A stretch of 6,464 nt of DNA. It comes from Ruminococcus sp. UBA4350. GTDB taxonomy: Bacteria; Bacillota; Clostridia; Oscillospirales; Ruminococcaceae. The notes beneath the pieces were generated by a model. The model was not told where the DNA came from and made no database searches. It was given only the letters and a program-made list of their open reading frames with translations. Position 1 is the first letter of the stretch; each line of letters opens with the position of its first letter. Where the stretch lies: positions 1 to 6,464 of the forward strand of contig DGSY01000066.1 of NCBI GenBank assembly GCA_002394125.1, in the 5' to 3' direction. A program made the translations under genes and the position numbers. Shown piece after piece: positions 1 through 3,238 of this stretch.

Positions 1-80
1 TTATCTCTCCTCTCTCCATGTTCCGAACATTTCACTTGATTGGTAATTACAGGCATTTGTTGTACCGTGCGCATCGCAAG
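1..80. other. Gene-free left edge with a short dyad
   Basis: No coding sequence can be supported here. Positions 18-30 form a perfect dyad, ATGTTC-C-GAACAT. On the minus strand a purine-rich GGAGAGAGGAGAG (4-16) runs to the window edge and could be the ribosome binding site of a gene starting just outside. The dyad is not the usual Gram-positive SOS box, in which GAAC precedes GTTC. Confidence 0.3.
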
Positions 81-217
81 AACGCCGTTCGCGGGGTATG
101 CTCCCGGTGCGCAATCGGTCACTTGACAGAAGCCGCGAACAGCGGCGTTTGTTTTGTATAATAAAGCAGTGGGCGCGACCGCGCCTTTAGCAAAACGGCT
201 GTCGGCACTGCCGACCG
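81..217 (-). repeat. Interspersed structured repeat, copy R1
   Basis: One of five related copies in the window, read on the minus strand. In order it shows hairpin H1 (GTCGGCA-G-TGCCGAC, 201-215), a conserved box with TGCTAAAGGC, a short hairpin GGCGCG-GT-CGCGCC (172-185), an AT-rich spacer, hairpin H2 (GCCGC-TGTTC-GCGGC, 132-146) and hairpin H3 (CGGG-AGCATAC-CCCG, 92-106). Its far end (81-94) is an inverted copy of the H2 region: AACGCCG TTCGCGG can pair with 133-149, leaving a 3-nt bulge. It lies about 30 bp after the flavin reductase stop codon, with H1 nearest the gene. Function is unknown; a 3'-end or processing structure is possible but there is no convincing U-run. Confidence 0.85.
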
Positions 218-245
218 GAGAACTTTAGAAATTGGCTTTCGTGCT

Positions 246-755
246 TTACTTTTTCTGGTATACCGCGAGAATCTCGCCGAGATACATTCTGTGCGTGTCG
301 CCGTCGGAATAATAGCTCGCCGCAACATCCTTCGGCAGCTCGGAGATCTTCAGATCCGCCGAGAACCGCTTCCGGCAGACAAAGACTGTCTCCGCCTCCT
401 CATAGCTCACGGCGCCGCCCTCCAGCGTGACGGGATGCAGTCCCGCCTCCGCTGCCTTGTCGCAGTCGCGGCCGCTGTGTGCGCCGCAGAACGAAAGCGC
501 TCTGCGTTTTTCCTCCGGAAACAGCGAGATCGTAAACGTATCCTGATCCTGCATGAAGCCGTATGTATGCCGCGAATGCCGGACATAGCAGGTCAGCGTC
601 GGCTGATTCCACATGATGCCCATTGCGCCCCATGAACAGGTCATGCAGTTCCAGCCGGTTTCCGCAGTCCCCGCCGTCAGCAGGAACCACTGCTTGCCGA
701 TCGCCGTGAAGGGATTACCGCTCCACTGATCCGGACTGATTTTTTCAAATGTCAT
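246..755 (-). CDS. Flavin reductase family protein (FMN-binding split barrel)
   Basis: A 169-residue protein resembling the flavin reductase-like FMN-binding family. Members bind FMN in a split beta-barrel and either reduce flavin with NAD(P)H or act as small flavoproteins; the substrate cannot be told from sequence. Family-like stretches are NPFTAIGKQWFLLTAG (14-29), the segment around NCMTCSWGAMGIMWN (36-50), which resembles the NTMTxSWG flavin-site region, and YVRHSRHTYGF (57-67) followed by FTISLFP. It has six cysteines, C37 and C40 forming a CxxC. There is no signal peptide or membrane segment, so it should be cytoplasmic. The start is fixed by AAGGAGG 7 nt upstream of ATG. It begins 45 bp after the spo0A stop with no clear terminator between, so co-transcription with spo0A is likely. 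The family is a confident call, the physiological role is not. Confidence 0.85.
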   Translation of the reverse strand: MTFEKISPDQWSGNPFTAIGKQWFLLTAGTAETGWNCMTCSWGAMGIMWNQPTLTCYVRHSRHTYGFMQDQDTFTISLFPEEKRRALSFCGAHSGRDCDKAAEAGLHPVTLEGGAVSYEEAETVFVCRKRFSADLKISELPKDVAASYYSDGDTHRMYLGEILAVYQKK

Positions 756-762
756 ATGATTA

Positions 763-769
763 CCTCCTT
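763..769 (-). promoter_or_regulatory. Ribosome binding site of the flavin reductase gene
   Basis: AAGGAGG lies 7 nt before the ATG at 755. It is a full match to the anti-Shine-Dalgarno sequence and fixes the start. Confidence 0.85.
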
Positions 770-783
770 GATCGTTGACATCC

Positions 784-805
784 CCTGCCCGCTTTCGGGT
801 TCAGG
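784..805 (-). other. Small hairpin at the spo0A 3' end
   Basis: CCTG-CCCG (784-791) pairs with CGGG-CAGG (796-799 and 802-805) across a CTTT loop and a 2-nt bulge, overlapping the spo0A stop codon. On the minus strand it is followed by GGATGTC rather than a T-run, so it is unlikely to be a strong terminator. It may tune expression between spo0A and the flavin reductase gene. Confidence 0.4.
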
Positions 806-1556
806 AATGATTTTGCAGGCGCAGCTTATCCGTGATCAGCGCGATGAATTCCGAATTCGTCGGCTTGCCCTTGCAGGTGTTGACCGTATAGCCGAAAAAT
901 GCATTCAGCGTATCGAGATTGCCCCTGTCCCACGCGATCTCGATCGCATGACGGATCGCGCGCTCGACGCGGGAGGGCGTTGTGCGGAACTGCTCCGCAA
1001 CACGCGGATAGAGCTGCTTTGTGACGCTGTCGAGCAGCGCCGGTTCATGGTATGCGTTCACGATCGCGCAGCGCAGATAATGATAGCCCTTGATATGCGC
1101 CGGCACACCGAGCTGATGGATGATATCCGTGATCGTGATTGCGAGATCCTGCCCCTCGCGGCTGCTGATCGCACCGAGGGGCTGCTTGTTTGTCAGGAGC
1201 GCAATGCGCTCACCCAGCACCTTGAGGTCAAAGGGCTTCAGCATGAAATATGCCGCGCCGTTCTGCATCACCTGCTGCTCGACAAAGCTGTTGTCATAGG
1301 AAGATGTAACGATGAATGCAGGATGCTTGCCGCTCCCCGCATTTGCTTTTTTCATCAGCTCAATGGCATCCATATGCGGCAGGATCGCATCGACCACCAC
1401 CACGTCCGGCGTATCGTTCCGAATGGATTCGAGAACGGTGTTGCCGTTCTTCGGTCTCGTATATGCGTACATTCCCTGTGAACGCAGGACACTGGCGCAG
1501 GATACGCCGTACTCCGCCGTGTCGTCACCGATCAGAACCTTGACTTGCTTTTGCAT
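801..1556 (-). CDS. spo0A: Sporulation master regulator Spo0A
   Basis: Response regulator and transcription factor, 251 residues, that receives phosphate (through a phosphorelay or directly from orphan kinases in Clostridia) and switches on early sporulation genes. The receiver domain covers residues 5-120, with acidic pocket D11/D12, phosphoacceptor D56 (VVVVDAILPHMD), T84 and K107 (MLKPFD), all intact. A short linker leads to the Spo0A C-terminal DNA-binding domain (about 137-248), recognised by VPAHIKGYHYLR (151-162), the near-invariant SRVERAIRHAIEIAW (195-209) and KPTNSEFIA (231-239). It is slightly shorter than the 267-residue B. subtilis protein, mainly in the linker. An in-frame extension to 1661 is possible, but I chose the ATG at 1556 because AAGGAGGTAG lies just upstream and Spo0A homology starts there. 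Upstream is a membrane protein gene and downstream a flavin reductase gene; spoIVB, often directly upstream in Bacilli and Clostridia, is absent. Confidence 0.97.
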   Translation of the reverse strand: MQKQVKVLIGDDTAEYGVSCASVLRSQGMYAYTRPKNGNTVLESIRNDTPDVVVVDAILPHMDAIELMKKANAGSGKHPAFIVTSSYDNSFVEQQVMQNGAAYFMLKPFDLKVLGERIALLTNKQPLGAISSREGQDLAITITDIIHQLGVPAHIKGYHYLRCAIVNAYHEPALLDSVTKQLYPRVAEQFRTTPSRVERAIRHAIEIAWDRGNLDTLNAFFGYTVNTCKGKPTNSEFIALITDKLRLQNHS

Positions 1557-1560
1557 GGTT

Positions 1561-1570
1561 CTACCTCCTT
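1561..1570 (-). promoter_or_regulatory. Ribosome binding site of spo0A
   Basis: AAGGAGGTAG lies 4 nt before the ATG at 1556. It decides the start against the longer in-frame reading to 1661, whose first 35 residues have no family similarity and cover the promoter. Confidence 0.85.
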
Positions 1571-1585
1571 TTGCTTTATGTTTCC

Positions 1586-1614
1586 ATTTTATCACGCATT
1601 GTTTGGAAATGCAA
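1586..1614 (-). promoter_or_regulatory. Predicted sigma-A promoter of spo0A
   Basis: TTGCAT (1609-1614) and TAAAAT (1586-1591) are separated by exactly 17 bp, giving a start point near 1579 and a leader of about 22 nt. The -35 is not a full match to consensus. I did not find a convincing sigma-H promoter, although B. subtilis spo0A has one. Confidence 0.55.
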
Positions 1615-1642
1615 GAGCAAAGAAGGACGAAGATGCTTGCAA

Positions 1643-1662
1643 TTTGTCGAGAATACGACATT
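1643..1662 (-). promoter_or_regulatory. Inverted pair of 0A-box-like sites
   Basis: TGTCG (1645-1649) and CGACA (1656-1660) form an inverted repeat with a 6-bp spacer. The plus-strand reading TTTGTCGAG differs by one base from the TTTGTCGAA form of the Spo0A box. The pair lies about 65-80 bp upstream of the predicted spo0A start point, where self-regulation by phosphorylated Spo0A would be expected. The site is seen in sequence; its use is inferred. Confidence 0.5.
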
Positions 1663-1710
1663 CAGACAAAACAATGAAAACAATCGTATTTTCGTCCATT
1701 TCATGATATG

Positions 1711-1729
1711 CGCCGCAAAACGGACGGCG
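1711..1729 (-). other. Weak hairpin between the membrane protein gene and spo0A
   Basis: CGCCG (1711-1715) and CGGCG (1725-1729) can pair over a 9-nt loop just after the stop codon of the membrane protein gene. There is no following T-run on either strand, so read-through into spo0A cannot be excluded. Confidence 0.3.
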
Positions 1730-1731
1730 AT

Positions 1732-2307
1732 TTATGCATCCCGGTGTCGAGACGGGGAGACAACTGTCGAGTCCTGCTGCGCGGATTCTGTATCATCGGA
1801 CAGAATCGGGGGTGACGGACGGTTTTCGTCTGCATCGCGCTTTGCCCGGCGCTTTGCGGCCGCGTCATACGAGAAGAAGCGTGTCAGCGTCAGGAGCAGG
1901 AGCAGCAGCAGCGGGACGGCGTTCCACATCATGCCGTTCCGCCAGACGGTCGAGGCGGCGCGGCCGAAGCTCTGCTCGGTCTGGCCGCTCCAGCCGTAGC
2001 TGTCTGCAATGCTGATCGCTTTCAGCAGGATGCCGAGCATCGGCAGATATGCGGCGGTTCCGAGGAGCGCGGCGGGCAGATCGCGCCGCAGAAAGCAGAG
2101 GATCACGGCGAGCGTCAATGCGCCCGCGAGCGCGAAATACCATTTTCCGAATGCCGCAAATTCCGCGCCGTAGTGGTCGGCGTGCATGATCCAGCCCCCG
2201 GCGACTGCGCCGCCCAGCAGCCAGACAAAGAGCAGCAGGCTCAGCACCAGCAGGATGCTGCCGATGATGCGCAGGATGCTGCGGCGCTTCGGGGATTGTT
2301 GTTGCAT
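1732..2307 (-). CDS. Small integral membrane protein, function unknown
   Basis: A 191-residue protein that I do not recognise as a named family. Four hydrophobic segments are likely membrane helices: about 12-38 (after a basic MQQQSPKRRS start), 56-73, 79-100 and 127-146 (with a run of seven leucines). The loop between helices 3 and 4 (about 101-126, with YGWSGQTEQSFGR) and the loop around 40-52 are polar. The C-terminal 45 residues are charged, rich in R, K, D and S, and have no predicted structure by eye. The basic N-terminus and basic segment after helix 4 (AKRRAKR) suggest both ends are cytoplasmic. The start is supported by GGAGGAAT 7 nt before ATG and by a consensus promoter upstream. 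It is the gene directly before spo0A, but nothing in the sequence ties it to sporulation. Confidence 0.75.
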   Translation of the reverse strand: MQQQSPKRRSILRIIGSILLVLSLLLFVWLLGGAVAGGWIMHADHYGAEFAAFGKWYFALAGALTLAVILCFLRRDLPAALLGTAAYLPMLGILLKAISIADSYGWSGQTEQSFGRAASTVWRNGMMWNAVPLLLLLLLTLTRFFSYDAAAKRRAKRDADENRPSPPILSDDTESAQQDSTVVSPSRHRDA

Positions 2308-2351
2308 AGGGATTCCTCCGGATTCAAAATGCTGACAAACTTATCACTATT

Positions 2352-2380
2352 ATTGTATCATATTCCGGCAAAAATGTCAA
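2352..2380 (-). promoter_or_regulatory. Consensus sigma-A promoter of the membrane protein gene
   Basis: A perfect -35 TTGACA (2375-2380) and a near-perfect -10 TACAAT (2352-2357) are separated by 17 bp. The start point should be near 2345, leaving a leader of about 38 nt. The -35 lies only 8 bp from the edge of repeat R2. Confidence 0.85.
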
Positions 2381-2388
2381 TTCGTCGG

Positions 2389-2520
2389 CCGGCGGGCAGT
2401 GCCCGCTGCCGTTATGCTAAAGGCACGGTCGCGCTCACGGCTTCAATCAACCAAATACACGCCGCTGCCCGCGGCTTCTGCAATGTGACTGCAACTGACC
2501 GCATCGGGAGCATAGCCCGC
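2389..2520 (+). repeat. Interspersed structured repeat, copy R2
   Basis: Complete copy on the plus strand. H1 is GCGGGCA-G-TGCCCGC (2392-2406), a version of the stem that differs from the other copies on both arms so that pairing is kept. It is followed by the box GTTATGCTAAAGGCACGGT, hairpin H2 GCCGC-TGCCC-GCGGC (2461-2475) and H3 CGGG-AGCATAG-CCCG (2505-2519). It abuts copy R3 with no spacer. Confidence 0.9.
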
Positions 2521-2657
2521 GGTCGGCAGTGCCGACAGCCGTTATGCTAAAGGCACGGTTACGCTTGCTGCTTTATTATACGAAACACACGCCGCTGTCC
2601 GCGGCTTCTGTCGAGTGAACGATTGCGCATCGGGAGCATAGCCCGCGAACGGCGTAT
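2521..2657 (+). repeat. Interspersed structured repeat, copy R3
   Basis: Second member of a head-to-tail tandem with R2. H1 is GTCGGCA-G-TGCCGAC (2522-2536), the conserved box is GTTATGCTAAAGGCACGGT, H2 is GCCGC-TGTCC-GCGGC (2591-2605) and H3 is CGGG-AGCATAG-CCCG (2631-2645). It ends in GCGAACGGCG, an inverted partial copy of the H2 region as in R1. Confidence 0.9.
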
Positions 2658-2675
2658 TTCTTTCATGGAAGCTGT

Positions 2676-2757
2676 AACGAGAGCCTGTAAAAGCAGTCAA
2701 GGCAAATCTGACGGAACGGGGGAAAAGGGGTGAGGAAAAAGGGGGTGCGGGGGAGAA
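2676..2757 (+). repeat. Repeat-associated G-rich block, copy 1
   Basis: This 82-bp block recurs at 6382-6464 with one indel and a few substitutions. In both places it follows a structured repeat in the same orientation. It starts with AACGA(G/T)AGCCTGT and includes GTCAAGGCAAATCTGACGG, which can form a short hairpin. It ends in a purine tract with four G-runs (2718-2722, 2727-2730, 2741-2745, 2749-2753), enough for a candidate G-quadruplex on the plus strand. Confidence 0.85.
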
Positions 2758-2762
2758 AACCT

Positions 2763-2814
2763 AAGGGGAAAGGGGGCGGGCAGTGCCCGAGCCGGATTGT
2801 CCCTCTTTCCCCTT
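2763..2814. repeat. Imperfect G/C-run hairpin enclosing a second small hairpin
   Basis: The arm 2763-2776 (AAGGGGAAAGGGGG) matches the reverse complement of 2801-2814 at 13 of 14 positions. Between them sits CGGGCA-G-TGCCCG (2777-2789), the same hairpin sequence as H1 of copy R2. There is no T-run on either side typical of a terminator. Confidence 0.6.
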
Positions 2815-2818
2815 TGGT

Positions 2819-2905
2819 GTTCATCCCCCGATCCGCGGAGACAATTCGACATGATCACGCTCCCGGACGGCGGCGTGAGTTCATCCCCCGATCCGCGGAG
2901 ACAAT
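2819..2905 (+). repeat. Two 27-bp direct repeats, 60 bp apart
   Basis: The segment GTTCATCCCCCGATCCGCGG followed by AGACAAT occurs identically at 2819-2845 and 2879-2905. The second copy leads into the nested inverted repeat at 2897-3045, so the first may be a duplicated or leftover end of the same element. Confidence 0.9.
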
Positions 2906-3045
2906 GAGACGAAAGGTTTGATATTGCGCAATCGGAGACAGTCAAAGTGAGCCGAATCATCCGAAAGCCCTCACCAGTTTCCTGCGGATTGTCACTTTAA
3001 TTGTCTCCATACATGAAATTTCATTCTTTTCGTCCCATTGTCTCC
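2897..3045. mobile_element. Nested inverted-repeat element, possible transposase-less transposon remnant
   Basis: The outer arms GGAGACAATGAGACGAAAGG (2897-2916) and the reverse complement of 3026-3045 agree at 18 of 20 positions. The inner arms GGAGACAGTCAAAGTGA (2934-2950) and the reverse complement of 2992-3008 agree at 15 of 17. Both pairs are centred on 2971 and each outer arm starts exactly 37 bp from its inner arm, so each side has the same two-box layout. Only 41 bp lie between the inner arms, with no room for a transposase. Paired end boxes of this sort occur at ends of some insertion sequences, IS21-type among them, but I cannot assign a family. No clear target duplication is visible. 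Confidence 0.5.
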
Positions 3046-3078
3046 AAGGGTGCGAGGGGAACCCACAAGAAAAGACAA

Positions 3079-3235
3079 ACGCCGCTGCTCGCGGCTTCTG
3101 CTCCGTAACGTCGCCCTGCATAGTTGGGCGCAGTCACTTGACAAAAGCTGCGAACAGCAGCGTATATTCGGTGAATTGGAACAGTGAGCACGACCGTGCC
3201 TTTAGCATAACGGCTGTCGGCCCTGCCGACCGGCC
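3079..3235 (-). repeat. Interspersed structured repeat, copy R4, palindromic composite
   Basis: On the minus strand H1 (GTCGGC-AGG-GCCGAC, 3216-3230), the TGCTAAAGGC box, a short hairpin GCACG-GT-CGTGC (3188-3199) and H2 (GCTGC-TGTTC-GCAGC, 3147-3161) are in normal order. The rest is reversed: a plus-strand H2 region at 3079-3100 and a hairpin CGCCC-TGCATAGTT-GGGCG (3112-3130) face it. The two H2 regions can pair over 22 nt (3079-3100 with 3142-3163) with about five non-Watson-Crick positions. The copy begins 3 bp after the valS stop codon with H1 nearest the gene, so it will form the 3' end of the valS transcript unless transcription stops first. Confidence 0.8.
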
Positions 3236-3238
3236 CGG

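Noticed and set aside
123..162. TTGACA and TATAAT on the plus strand as a promoter
   Set aside because: Both boxes match consensus but are 28 bp apart, far from the usable 16-18 bp. They lie inside repeat R1, and no gene follows on the plus strand.
756..1481. Plus-strand open frame of 241 codons opposite spo0A
   Set aside because: Spo0A on the other strand is unmistakable. The opposite frame starts in the intergenic region without a usable ribosome binding site and shows no domain.
2389..2657. Integron attC sites
   Set aside because: The repeats are folded and GTTATGC resembles a core site, but GTTRRRY is not met and there is no paired RYYYAAC end, integrase or cassette gene.
2819..2905. 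CRISPR array
   Set aside because: Only two direct repeats are present with one 33-bp gap, and the second repeat is part of an inverted-repeat element. There are no cas genes.
2697..2960. Minus-strand open frame of 87 codons in the repeat region
   Set aside because: Its translation simply reads through the G/C-runs and direct repeats (CLRGSGDE occurs twice for that reason). It has no ribosome binding site or protein-like composition.
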